From positions 1 to 64,000 of the forward strand of contig JAUIJC010000002.1 of the NCBI GenBank assembly GCA_030431525.1: DNA of 64,000 nucleotides. Direction: 5' to 3'. This document shows, piece by piece, positions 41,501 through 50,800 of this stretch. The position numbers and the translations under genes were made by a program. The notes under the pieces are model-generated. The model saw only the letters and a program-made list of their open reading frames with translations, ran no database searches and had not been told where the DNA came from. This DNA is from Bacteroidia bacterium (GTDB lineage: Bacteria > Bacteroidota > Bacteroidia > Cytophagales > JAAEPT01). Each line of letters opens with the position of its first letter. Position 1 is the first letter of the stretch.

Positions 41501-42823
41501 GAGACCATTACAGTGAATGACATCGTTACGCCTTCGATTTCCATCATTGCCGACAAGACAGAGATTTGTAATGGTGAGCAAGTAAACTTCACGGCTACGT
41601 CAAACGGCGGTTCGGTTTCTTGGTTATTGAATAACACTGCGGTTTCCAATGGTTCGAGCTATTCGAATTCAAATCTAAATGACGGCGACCAAGTGAAAGC
41701 TGTATTGACCTCGAATGCAAAATGTGCAACCGTTAGCTCTGCTACCTCAAATGTTGAGACCATTACCGTTGGAACTTCCGTGACGCCAAGCATCAGCATC
41801 AGTGCTGACAAATCAGTGATTTGTGAAGGTGAGGAGGTGAGCTTTACAGCCACGACCAATGGCGGTTCCGTAACATGGGAATTGAACAATAATCAGGTTG
41901 GAACTGGGTTGAGCTATTCAACTACAATTTTGAAAGATGGCGACCAAGTAAAGGCGGTCGTAACCACGAACTCCTCTTGTGCAACGACGAACACAGCCAC
42001 TTCAAACACGGAGACAGTGACGGTGAACACACCTACAACTCCAGCCATTTCCATCACTGCTGAAAAGTCGTTGGTTTGCCAAGGCGAAGAGGTGTCCTTT
42101 ATGGCAAATGCTTCTTCGGGTACGGTTAACTGGTTTGTGAACAATAACCTTGTTGGTGAAGGCGCACAATTTAAAACGGCGAATATCACTGACGGTGATA
42201 TCGTTTCTGCGGAATTGACTTCCGATGAAGCTTGTGTGACTACCCAAATCGTTGCTTCCAATCAGGAAATATTAAACGTAGAAGAGCCACTAAATCCAAG
42301 CATTGAGATTGAATTGGAGAATGGTGAAGCTTTCCCAGTTTGCCAAAACATGCCATTGACCTTTGGTGTATTGACCAATGAGGAAGGAAGCAACCCAAGC
42401 TATACTTGGAAGGTGGACAATGTGGTGGTTGGCCAAGGGGCAAGTTACACCAGCAGTTCCCTCAAGGACGGTCAGGAAATCATCTGTGAGATGGTGGTGT
42501 CCGAAAGCTGTGTGGTGAATTCGTCAGTGGTTTCTCCAACGGTGGTTGCTGATGTGTTGGATGCCAACGACAGCCAGTGTATCACCAGCACGGCATCACC
42601 TACCTTTGACGGGGTTCGACTTTATCCAAACCCAACTTCCGACATGCTTCACATTGAGGGCATCGGTGCGGATACCAAGGTGAGCCTTTTCTCTCCGCAG
42701 GGCGTGTTGGTGTATGAAGGATTTGGACGTCAGATTCTGATGAGCAGTCTACCAGCTGGAATTTATTCTGTGAAGCTCCAAAACGGTGAGAGCGTTGTCT
42801 TTAAAAGTGTGGTGAAGAAGTAA
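38570..42823 (+). CDS. T9SS-secreted protein with DUF3472, F5/8C, PKD and Ig modules
   Basis: A 1417-residue secreted protein with signal peptide (1-19, LAMAQ). Residues 25-210 form a DUF3472 domain (GAEMGGYAGIQNHDYDGHIF, FSIWD, WKEGFWYNTVLRTW), often found in Bacteroidota carbohydrate-related exoproteins. A beta-sandwich and CARDB-like part (230-485), a discoidin/F5-8 type C domain (490-640, HALDGDANTFWHSQW and VLDLGKNYELSELAWLNR), a PKD domain (640-720), six to seven Ig-like modules and a type A T9SS domain (YPNPTSDMLHIEGI near 1350) follow. From the PKD domain onward it is paralogous to the two proteases at 1669 and 47838. It probably binds or processes polysaccharide; DUF3472 has no assigned activity that I can state. 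Confidence 0.9.
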   Translation: MKRGFLLLVALLCGGLAMAQNRAPSIWLNYQDKAEGDIIMTKVRVPSGKNPVTTYYSTLNFNSGAEMGGYAGIQNHDYDGHIFIFSIWDPIATTEAIKADYSAEGVEIANFGGEGTGLRSKHKTYQWKEGFWYNTVLRTWQYNNHTFVGYFVQDESTGMWEHFVTMDFPVANVPFNSGGTGSFLENWYPKAGADGAYGREMHMKDGYKRRTNGSWMPFSSANFNRVSPDAGASNYINNFDGATTSDYWFMASGGSYSPSTASGTMAQLSMNASPSLSTGKLASVTPNFNANTYALSVDWILDKTKSPQLSYSLEIFDNASFTGSPVKTVSDIRPHIRTIDSDLSGLSDGVYYARLSITDIFDQQSTYETFSFTKGNVNIDNDVAMSSVALDGSLNCDGEGAFTYTVLNNGNNALTSFFLEASLNGNVVHSETKSVSIASKSAQSFTLNLSGLNLTGNDAFKLNVSQPSGVSDENSANNSKTITLISGTIDQSSISVVSYSTQEASGEGAGNGQVIHALDGDANTFWHSQWTGAGATLPFELVLDLGKNYELSELAWLNRQNNTNGYAKNIDVFASNSTSNWGTAKNINLTSTTDEQTLNVSGLTGQYVKIRVNTTMSGEAIGAIAELNFAGCETSVPSVTADFSADKTTAYSCSDVTYTANTTGAISSYAWDFGAGATPATATGIGPHTVSYATTGAKTVSLTVNGNLTETKTSYVTISQDPSRQPSLSVSYDATEICEGTSVQATVSNVQFGGSNPQFQWMVNNQTVATNGNQQYSFSNLTDGDQLSVTLVSDEECVTSQTASTANQGITVNALVTPKISIVPDKWSLCEGELIGFNANTSDGTVEWMLNGSLVGNGNRYTTTTLNSTDKVVAVVTSSGECLTTNKVESNELSLKVDDVVTPSISINADLTEICEGEQVNFTATTNGGSVSWLLNDNAVSSGSSYFTTSLQDGDQVKAVLTSDAECATSSTATSNMETITVNDIVTPSISIIADKTEICNGEQVNFTATSNGGSVSWLLNNTAVSNGSSYSNSNLNDGDQVKAVLTSNAKCATVSSATSNVETITVGTSVTPSISISADKSVICEGEEVSFTATTNGGSVTWELNNNQVGTGLSYSTTILKDGDQVKAVVTTNSSCATTNTATSNTETVTVNTPTTPAISITAEKSLVCQGEEVSFMANASSGTVNWFVNNNLVGEGAQFKTANITDGDIVSAELTSDEACVTTQIVASNQEILNVEEPLNPSIEIELENGEAFPVCQNMPLTFGVLTNEEGSNPSYTWKVDNVVVGQGASYTSSSLKDGQEIICEMVVSESCVVNSSVVSPTVVADVLDANDSQCITSTASPTFDGVRLYPNPTSDMLHIEGIGADTKVSLFSPQGVLVYEGFGRQILMSSLPAGIYSVKLQNGESVVFKSVVKK

Positions 42824-42854
42824 GAACGATTCTTCGATTAGAAAATGATAGCAG

Positions 42855-42885
42855 AAAGGCCTTGGTGAAAACCGAGGCCTTTTTT
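42855..42885 (+). terminator. Terminator of the DUF3472 gene
   Basis: AAAGGCCTTGGT pairs with ACCGAGGCCTTTTTT (one G-T pair); it is a near copy of the hairpin at 7079-7112. Confidence 0.9.
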
Positions 42886-42997
42886 GACGTTTTTAAATTT
42901 TTTTTCCTCAATCTCTTCAAGGGGGATTGCCGAGGCAATATTTTTGTGTGTGAAAGTCCACTGTACTTTTAATGTCTTTTTGACTAAAACGATTCCT

Positions 42998-45900
42998 ATG
43001 AGGGTTTTTAGCTGTTTTGTACTTCTCTTGTTGGCCTTAAGCAGTGCCTACGGAGCTGACCGGTATTGGATTGCGGGTGCAAATGGGAACTGGAGTGACC
43101 CAACAAATTGGTCCATCAGCTCAGGTGGTGTCGGAGGTGCGAGTGTTCCGAGCGATGCCGATGTGGCCATCTTTGATGGTGCTGGTGCTGGAGATTGTAC
43201 GTTGGACCAAGCGATTGATGTGGCCGGCATCACCTTAAGCACTGGATTTACGGGAGCCCTTGTGCATGGAAGCTTTGACGTTTCTATAGGCACAAGCGAT
43301 TTCACCATTGAAGGTGGTAGCTTTTTGGGAGGCCAAGGAGCTATCAATTTGGGGGATGCTCTGAACCTCTTGGGCGGAACCCTTCAAGCCCCGAGCGGTC
43401 TATTTACTATTTCAGGGAGTGCGACGATTTCAGGGGGAAGTTTTCTTCATAATGATGGCTCGGTGGAGTTTGATGGCGCAGGAGGGCGTACTTTTTCCTG
43501 CACCTTGGTGCCAACTGTCCGTTTTCATGATGTGAACGTGAACATGGGGCACAACAAGGCCTTGTCCATCGGAGCGGATGATTCCTTGGTTGTTGAGAAC
43601 AAAATTACGCTGACAAACGGCCTTTTGAACAATGGAACCTTGGTCGTTGAAGATACCTGTTTGGTCGAGGCGGGTTGGGACAATGGCAGTTCGAGCCTTC
43701 ATTTCTCGGGAAGTGGAAACGCGTGGTTCCAGTTCAACGGCAATGACTGGAGTGGGAATGATGTTTTTGTGAATATGCCGTCAGTTTCAGACAGGGTAAT
43801 CGTTCAAGATGTTGATGGTGACAATGCTGTCACTTTTGGTTCTACCAGTAAGGCCTTGACGGTAAGCAGTGGTGTGTTGGCTTTTGAATCCGGCCTTTTT
43901 GTGGACCTCAATTTTCAGAACCTCTACCTCGAAGCGGACGGAACAATTGAAGGGTCTGATAATGAGATTGTCTTTCAGGGGAGCTACGAGCAGCGTGGTG
44001 GTTTCTTTGATGGCAATGGTGGCTTATTCACCTTTAATGGTGCAGGTGCTCGCACCTTTACCGCTTCAAATGCCAGCCGAAATATTTTTTATGATTTCGC
44101 CATGGAAATGGGGAACAACAAGGCCCTTTCAATCACTGCTGGTGACAGTTTATGGGTATCCAACAAAGCGAGACTTTCAAATGGTAAGTTGAACAATGGT
44201 ATTCTAGCCGTTGAAGATACCTGTTTGGTTGAAGCCGGTTGGGATAATGGTAGTTCGGAGTTGAGTTTTATTGGCGATGGTAATGCGTGGTATCAGTTCG
44301 ATGCTGATATCTGGAATGGAAACGATGTGTCGGTCAATCTGAATAGTGCCACTGACAGCACTTTTATTCAGGATGTGGATGGCGATAAAACGGTCATGTT
44401 TGGAGCCACCAATAAGGCACTAACCGTTTACAAAGGTGCTTTGGCTTTTGAGTCAGGGCTTTATGCCGACCTCAATTTTCAGAACCTGAACATAGAGAGT
44501 GAAGGCATCTTGGTGGGATCAGATAATGAGATTGCCTATCAAGGCAACTACACTCAGAATGGAGGACAGTTTGATGGTAATGGTGGCTTATTCACCTTCA
44601 ATGGTACAGGTGGTCGCTCTTTTACTGTTTCAAATGCAAACCGTAATACTTTTCATAATGTTGCCATTGAGATGGGAAACAATAAGACCCTTTCCATCAC
44701 CGCAGGTGACAGTTTAAGGGTGTCTAATAAAATCACCCTTTCCAATGGTGTTTTGAACAATGGTGTATTGGCTGTTGAAGACACTTGTTTGGTAGAAGCC
44801 GGTTGGGACAACGGCACCACTGACCTAAGTTTTATTGGAGATGGCAATGCGTGGTATCAGTTTGACGGCAATGATTGGAGCGGGAATGATGTGTATGTGA
44901 ACTTGAATGCTGAGTCGGACACGACCTTTGTCCAAGACATCGATGGAGATAAATCGGTATCGTTCGGAGCAACAAACAAAGCCTTGACGATTGAGAAAGG
45001 GGTGTTGGCCTTTGAAGCTGGTCTTTATGCTGATATCAACTTCCAGAATCTGTATTTAGAAGATGAGGGAACACTCGTAGGTTCAGACAACGAGATTGCT
45101 TTTCAAGGGAGCTACACCCACAATGGAGGGCAGTTTGATGGCAACGGTGGCTTGTTCACTTTCGATGGAGCGGGTGCTCGTTCCTTCACCGCTTCAAATA
45201 CCGGCCGAAACACTTTTTACAATGTTGCCATTCAGATGGGGAACAATAAGACCCTTTCCATCACCGCTGGCGACAGCTTAAGGGTATCCAATAAAATCAC
45301 GCTATCCAATGGCCTTTTGAACAATGGTACGCTGGCTGTTGAAGACACCTGTTTGGTGGAATCCGGCTGGGACAATGGTAGCACCGAACTGAGTTTTATT
45401 GGCGATGGCAACGCATGGTATCAGTTCAATAATGATGACTGGAGTGGCAACAACGTGTTCATCAATTTGACGCTCCCAACGGATACCACCTTTATTCAAG
45501 ATCAGGATGGTGATTTGGTGGCTTCCTTGGGTTCTAACAACACGGAGCTTACAATCAGGAATGGTGTGCTGGCTTTTGATTCAGGGACTTATGCCGACCT
45601 GAACTTTGAAAATCTGATTCTTGAGAGGAATGGGGTGTTGCAGGGTTCGGATAATGAGATTGCCTTCCAAGGAAACTACATCCACGGCGGAGGACTCTAT
45701 GTGGGCAACGCTGGCCTTTTCACTTTTGACGGTGCAGGTGCGAGAACCTTTACCAGTTCGGATGCCGCCCAGAATCGCTTCTACAATGTGAATATTAATC
45801 TTAGTAACAATAAGACCCTTTCCATTACAAACGGCGACACCCTTTTGGTGTCCAATAAGATCAGCCTGTCGAACGGATTGCTTAACAATGGCACACTTGC

Positions 45901-47722
45901 CGTGGAGGATTCTTGTGTGGTGGAGGCTGGCTGGGACAATGGCAACTCGGATTTAAGCTTTGTCGGCGACGGCAATGCTTGGTTCCTGTTCAATGGCAAT
46001 GATTGGAGCGGGAATGATGTGTTCGTGGACCTTGACCAAAGTTCGGACACCACTTTTGTGGGAGATGTAGATGGTGACAATGCCGTTCAATTCGGGAATA
46101 ATTCAAATGTGCTGACCATTGATAACGGTCATTTGGCCTTCGAGTCAGGGGTGCTCGCTGATTTGGAGTTTCAAACGCTACTGATTCAGGCGGGAGGAAC
46201 ATTGGTAGGTTCCGACAACGAGATCAAGTTTCAAGGAAGCTACCAGAACGATGGTGGTGCTTTGGCTCACAATCAAGGGAAGTTCACTTTTGATGGAGAT
46301 GGAGCCAGAAGTTTTACGTGTAGCAGTTCGCCTACCGATGAATTTTATGATGTTGATTTCGCCATGTCCCACAACAAGACTTTGACCATTAATGACACCA
46401 TGCATATTATCAATGTCTTGTATTTGAGCAACGGGATCGCCAATGGCTTGGCCTTCAAGCTTGAGGGCGATGTGGTGGGAACCAACTTTGACGGCGGAAC
46501 CACGGATTTGGTTTTTGCGGGAAGTGCAAGGCAAACGGTTGATATGGGAAGCTCACCATCTTTGTTCAATGCCGATGTGAAATTGATGCAGGGCGTAGCG
46601 GATACCATTGAGCTGGTTTCAGCCTTCACCCTTGATAACTCGGGCCAAACCATGGTTTTCGAAAAGGGTTTTCTGCTTTCAACCAAAACGAATCTTCTTA
46701 CCCTTGGGCATAATGTTACGGTTTCTGGCGCCAATGACAGCAGTTATGTTTCGGGGCCAATGACCAAAACAGGCAAGAATGCCTTCGAATTTCCTGTAGG
46801 GAAGGATTCTGTTTTTGCTCCGATTGCCATTTCAAGCCCTTCGAGCACCTCACACAGTTTCCAAGCCGAATACTTCAAAGAAAGCCCTCATCCTACTTAT
46901 GACCGACTGTCGAAGGATTTAACCATTAACCGTATTTCAGGTTGTGAATATTGGATTTTGGACCGAACTGCTGGCACCTCAAACATATCGGTTACTCTAT
47001 CGTGGGATACGAGAAGTTGTGGAGTTGGGGACCCAAGCACTTTGTTGGTGGCCAGATGGGATGGAGGAACATGGAGAGATCATGGGAATGGCGGTACCAC
47101 AGGTGATGCCAATCAAGGAACAGTGACCTCTTCCTCGGCCATTACTTCTTTCAGTCCGTTTACTTTGGCTTCCTATGATGCTTCCAATCCATTGCCTGTC
47201 GAACTGCTGACTTTTGAGGTAAAATCGATTGGTCAATTCGTTCAGGTGGAATGGTCAACGGCCAGCGAAAGGAATAACGAGTTGTTTGTTGTAGAGCGAT
47301 CAACCGATGGCGAGAACTGGGAGGTGATTGCTGAAAAGGATGGCGCTGGAAATTCCTCAGTGCTTCTCAATTATTTGGTTGAGGATACCAAGCCAATGAA
47401 AGGGATTGCCTACTATCGACTCAAACAGATAGACTTCGATGGGAAGTTTTCTTATTCCCCGATTAGGTCGATTGAGTTTACTGGCGAAGAGGAATTGGCT
47501 GTATTTCCAAATCCTGCCACAGAGCAATTCACCATTCGTGGCAAAGGTGTAGGAGAGACCGAGATTCATATTTTCAATGCCTTGGGTCAGGAGGTTTCTC
47601 AGCATGTGATTCCTAAATCAGTGCATGCTGATGAAGTGCAGTTGGACATCAGCAGGTTGGCCAAAGGGGTTTATTGGTTAGAGGTCGGGGAAAATCCGAC
47701 GGAAATAGTGGTGAAGCAATAA
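42998..47722 (+). CDS. T9SS-secreted protein with five 188-residue beta-rich repeats
   Basis: I start this at the ATG at 42998, which begins the signal peptide VFSCFVLLLLALSSAYG; the frame from 42884 adds 38 unlikely residues. The 1574-residue product opens with RYWIAGANGNWSDPTNWS, a motif frequent at the start of Bacteroidota exoproteins. Five repeats of exactly 564 bp (188 residues) follow, anchored by VEDTCLVEAGWDNG at 43646, 44210, 44774, 45338 and 45902. Repeats are Gly/Asn/Asp-rich with alternating hydrophobics, suggesting a beta-solenoid adhesin. Near the end come the PLPVELLTFEVKS linker and a type A T9SS domain (FPNPATEQFTIRGKG from about 1501). A likely role is surface adhesion or matrix; no enzyme motif is seen. 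Confidence 0.88.
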   Translation: MRVFSCFVLLLLALSSAYGADRYWIAGANGNWSDPTNWSISSGGVGGASVPSDADVAIFDGAGAGDCTLDQAIDVAGITLSTGFTGALVHGSFDVSIGTSDFTIEGGSFLGGQGAINLGDALNLLGGTLQAPSGLFTISGSATISGGSFLHNDGSVEFDGAGGRTFSCTLVPTVRFHDVNVNMGHNKALSIGADDSLVVENKITLTNGLLNNGTLVVEDTCLVEAGWDNGSSSLHFSGSGNAWFQFNGNDWSGNDVFVNMPSVSDRVIVQDVDGDNAVTFGSTSKALTVSSGVLAFESGLFVDLNFQNLYLEADGTIEGSDNEIVFQGSYEQRGGFFDGNGGLFTFNGAGARTFTASNASRNIFYDFAMEMGNNKALSITAGDSLWVSNKARLSNGKLNNGILAVEDTCLVEAGWDNGSSELSFIGDGNAWYQFDADIWNGNDVSVNLNSATDSTFIQDVDGDKTVMFGATNKALTVYKGALAFESGLYADLNFQNLNIESEGILVGSDNEIAYQGNYTQNGGQFDGNGGLFTFNGTGGRSFTVSNANRNTFHNVAIEMGNNKTLSITAGDSLRVSNKITLSNGVLNNGVLAVEDTCLVEAGWDNGTTDLSFIGDGNAWYQFDGNDWSGNDVYVNLNAESDTTFVQDIDGDKSVSFGATNKALTIEKGVLAFEAGLYADINFQNLYLEDEGTLVGSDNEIAFQGSYTHNGGQFDGNGGLFTFDGAGARSFTASNTGRNTFYNVAIQMGNNKTLSITAGDSLRVSNKITLSNGLLNNGTLAVEDTCLVESGWDNGSTELSFIGDGNAWYQFNNDDWSGNNVFINLTLPTDTTFIQDQDGDLVASLGSNNTELTIRNGVLAFDSGTYADLNFENLILERNGVLQGSDNEIAFQGNYIHGGGLYVGNAGLFTFDGAGARTFTSSDAAQNRFYNVNINLSNNKTLSITNGDTLLVSNKISLSNGLLNNGTLAVEDSCVVEAGWDNGNSDLSFVGDGNAWFLFNGNDWSGNDVFVDLDQSSDTTFVGDVDGDNAVQFGNNSNVLTIDNGHLAFESGVLADLEFQTLLIQAGGTLVGSDNEIKFQGSYQNDGGALAHNQGKFTFDGDGARSFTCSSSPTDEFYDVDFAMSHNKTLTINDTMHIINVLYLSNGIANGLAFKLEGDVVGTNFDGGTTDLVFAGSARQTVDMGSSPSLFNADVKLMQGVADTIELVSAFTLDNSGQTMVFEKGFLLSTKTNLLTLGHNVTVSGANDSSYVSGPMTKTGKNAFEFPVGKDSVFAPIAISSPSSTSHSFQAEYFKESPHPTYDRLSKDLTINRISGCEYWILDRTAGTSNISVTLSWDTRSCGVGDPSTLLVARWDGGTWRDHGNGGTTGDANQGTVTSSSAITSFSPFTLASYDASNPLPVELLTFEVKSIGQFVQVEWSTASERNNELFVVERSTDGENWEVIAEKDGAGNSSVLLNYLVEDTKPMKGIAYYRLKQIDFDGKFSYSPIRSIEFTGEEELAVFPNPATEQFTIRGKGVGETEIHIFNALGQEVSQHVIPKSVHADEVQLDISRLAKGVYWLEVGENPTEIVVKQ
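43646..46300 (+). repeat. Tandem 564-bp coding repeats (five units)
   Basis: Direct repeats within the solenoid gene keep exactly the same 564-bp spacing across five units, with long stretches of near-identical DNA such as the GTTGAAGAYACCTGTTTGGT core. Equal spacing and high DNA identity suggest recent duplication or gene conversion and possible copy-number variation. The right limit is approximate. Confidence 0.85.
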
Positions 47723-47726
47723 ACTG

Positions 47727-47775
47727 AAAAGCCTCCTCAAATTGACAAGCCTTCTCAATTTGAGGAGGCTTTTTC
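47727..47775 (+). terminator. Terminator of the solenoid gene
   Basis: AAAAGCCTCCTCAAATTGA pairs with TCAATTTGAGGAGGCTTTTT around CAAGCCTTC: a 19-bp stem and T run right after the stop codon. Confidence 0.92.
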
Positions 47776-47837
47776 TTTACAATCTTGGAATTGGATTTAT
47801 ATTAGAAGGAATTGAATTTATTCCTATCTCATTGCCT

Positions 47838-50800
47838 ATGAATCATTTTTACGCTTTGTTAGTCGCCCTACTTTTTGGTTTGGCGTTTCAAGTACCCATT
47901 TCAGAAGCTCAAGCTTCTTCGCTGAGTCAATCGGACCAGTCCATTGTTCTTGGGCAGGCCGAGGAATTGGAGGAAAGATTTGAACAGCTTTCTGCTCAGC
48001 CCGATAGCCTTTGGGAAATCCAGCTTTCGGATGGCACTGCGTTGTTCATTCACTTTCTTCCAAAAGGAAAGGAAGGATTTTTTGGAAAGGTAAAGGGACA
48101 TGATGCTTCCATTTTTGCCGTCCGTCAAGTTGGAAATGGACTGGAAGGAGAGTTGTTGGTCAATGAACTGGACCTTGCATTTTCACTAACGACTGATGAG
48201 CAAGGCACGGTTCGTTTATCGAAAAAGCAAATCGGGGATTTGATTTGTGTTCCAGAGGAAAACGAGCACGAGCATGCAGAATCCGAGGAAATTGATGGGG
48301 GAGCCATGGCCGTTCCTGCGGGCGTGGACGTGGACAATCTGCAAAGCTTGGCGGATTCGCCATTTGTCATTTACATCGACACGGACGGCGAAACGGTGTC
48401 GGGCGATTGGTGGAACAGCTATTACAACAGCGGAAACGATATTGTCTGTGCGTCATCGGGCCTTACGGATGATGAAATTTACACAGTTTGGAAAATCATG
48501 TCCGAGGATTTCCGTCCGTTCAATGTCAATGTGACGACCCGCAGGGATTTGTACGAGGCGGTCAGCCAAGACAAGAGCGTAATGCTTATCGTCACCACGA
48601 CGCGAGGCTGGCAGTCGGTTTCCACCACGGGTATTGGCCGTTTTTGGTCGTTTAAGAATAATGACTCGCCTTGCTTTTCCTTTCCAAATGGCTTTTCAAG
48701 TAATGTGGCTTACAAACTCGGTGAGGTGAGTTCCCATGAGGTGGGGCATGCCTTGGGACTTCACCATGACGGCAATTCGTCCACCAACTATTACAGCGGT
48801 CACGGAAACTGGGCACCGATTATGGGTTCTGGTTATTACAAAAACGTGACGCAGTGGGACAAGGCCGAGTACAGCGGTTCCAACAACACAGCCGAAAACG
48901 ATTTGCAAATCATCACCCAGCAAAGCTTGGTGCCGTACCGCACGGATGACCACGGAAATGCGACCGCTCAGGCAACGGAATTGGTCGGGGATGTGAACAG
49001 CGACCTTGTTGCTGATGACAACCAAGGCGTCATTGAGCGAAGCAGTGATGTAGACTATTTTTCCTTTACTACGGGCGGTGGTCTATTGAGCTTGGATTTT
49101 AATGGTGCCGACCCAAAACCCAATTTGGACATTTCGGTCAAGTTGTACGACGAATTTGGAAGCATGCTGGCCAGTTCTGATGTGGCTAATCAGGTGTACG
49201 CCAATTTGGATATTACTCTAAATGCAGGCACTTATTATATAGCCATTGAGGGCGTTGGTTACGGCAATCCTGCCAATACTGGCTACTCGGATTATGCCTC
49301 CTTGGGCTGGTACGGCATCTCAGGAAACATAGAGAATTTGGGGCAGTTGAATTCCTATACTTATAATGTTTCCGCATCCAATCTTCAGGCGCAACAAGCC
49401 GGTTGTGGTGACCCAATGGTCGCTTCCTTTGACTTGATTAACAGAGGCACCAAAACCTTGACTTCTGTTACTGTTGAGCTGTTGGTGAACGGTTCGGTTG
49501 TTAATTCCTTTGCGCATTCCACCAATTTGGCTTCTTATTCTAAGGAAACGGTCAATCTGAATGCAGTGAATTTGAGCACGGCAGGGAACAAGAACGTGGA
49601 GATTCGTTTGTCCAAGCCGAACGGAGTTTCCGATGAGGATGTGAGCAACAACGAAACGGCGACTTCGCTTTTTTATTCGTTGGGCGATTTGCACCAGTTC
49701 GTCATTGCCAACCGTTCCGAGAATTCATCGATGGCCTTTGAAATCACGGAGAATGGAAATGTGGTGGCCAATAAATCGGATGCTACGGTGTCTACTTCCG
49801 GAGCCAATTCAGTTTATGGCTTTTGTTTGGCGGAAGGCTGTTACGATTTGAAAGTAACGGATGCCTTTAAGCCAGCGGGCTGTTCGGAACCAGCTTGGTC
49901 TTCATCGACGACTTATCAAGGAGATGTTAACCTCGGCACTGGAAATGGTGAGGTGGTTTCTTATGGCGGTAAAAAATGGCGCGCTAAATGGTGGTCGCAA
50001 AACCATACGCCGGGAACCAATGATGTTTGGTTGGAAGTGGGGGAATGTAACCTGACTTATGACACTGATACCTACAAGCTGTTGGACAATGACGCCAATA
50101 TCTTAATCGAGAACACCGTGGCCAATTATGTTTCCCCGAGAACGGATGCCTTCTGTTCAGGAAGCCAGACGACCGTAACGGCTGATTTCTCCGCCAATGA
50201 GACTTCCGTTTATAGTTGTTCGGATGTGGTCTTCACAGCTAATACTTCGGGAACGGTAACTTCTTATGCTTGGGATTTTGGCGCTGATGCAAAACCATCC
50301 ACGGCAACGGGAATTGGTCCACATACGGTTTCCTATGGCACCACGGGAGCCAAAACGGTTTCCCTGACGGTGAACGGAAACGTGACCGAAACGAAGACGA
50401 ACTATGTGACGGTTTCCCAAGACCCATACCGTTATCCCTTTGTAAAGGTTGATTATGATGCTGTTGAAATCTGTAACGGTGAGTCGATTGAGGCTACGGT
50501 TTACAACTACCAGTATGAAGGCTCCAATCCGCAATTCCAATGGCAAGTCAACGGAAACGTGGTTGCGACCAATAATGCCCAAACCTACACTTATACAAAC
50601 CTTGATGATGGCGACCAATTGAGCGTCACTATGGTTTCCGATGAGCTGTGTTTGATAAACCAAGAGGTAAATTCAGGTGATCGAGCCGTTCAGGTGAAGG
50701 CCTCGGTAACGCCTCAAATTTCGATTTCATCGAGCAAGTCAACGATTTGTGAAGGCGAGGAAATCACCTATTCGGCCACGGCCACTTCGGGCACGATTGT

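Noticed and set aside
43646-46300. CRISPR-like or non-coding tandem array
   Set aside because: The 564-bp repeats are in frame within a long ORF with a signal peptide and a sorting domain.
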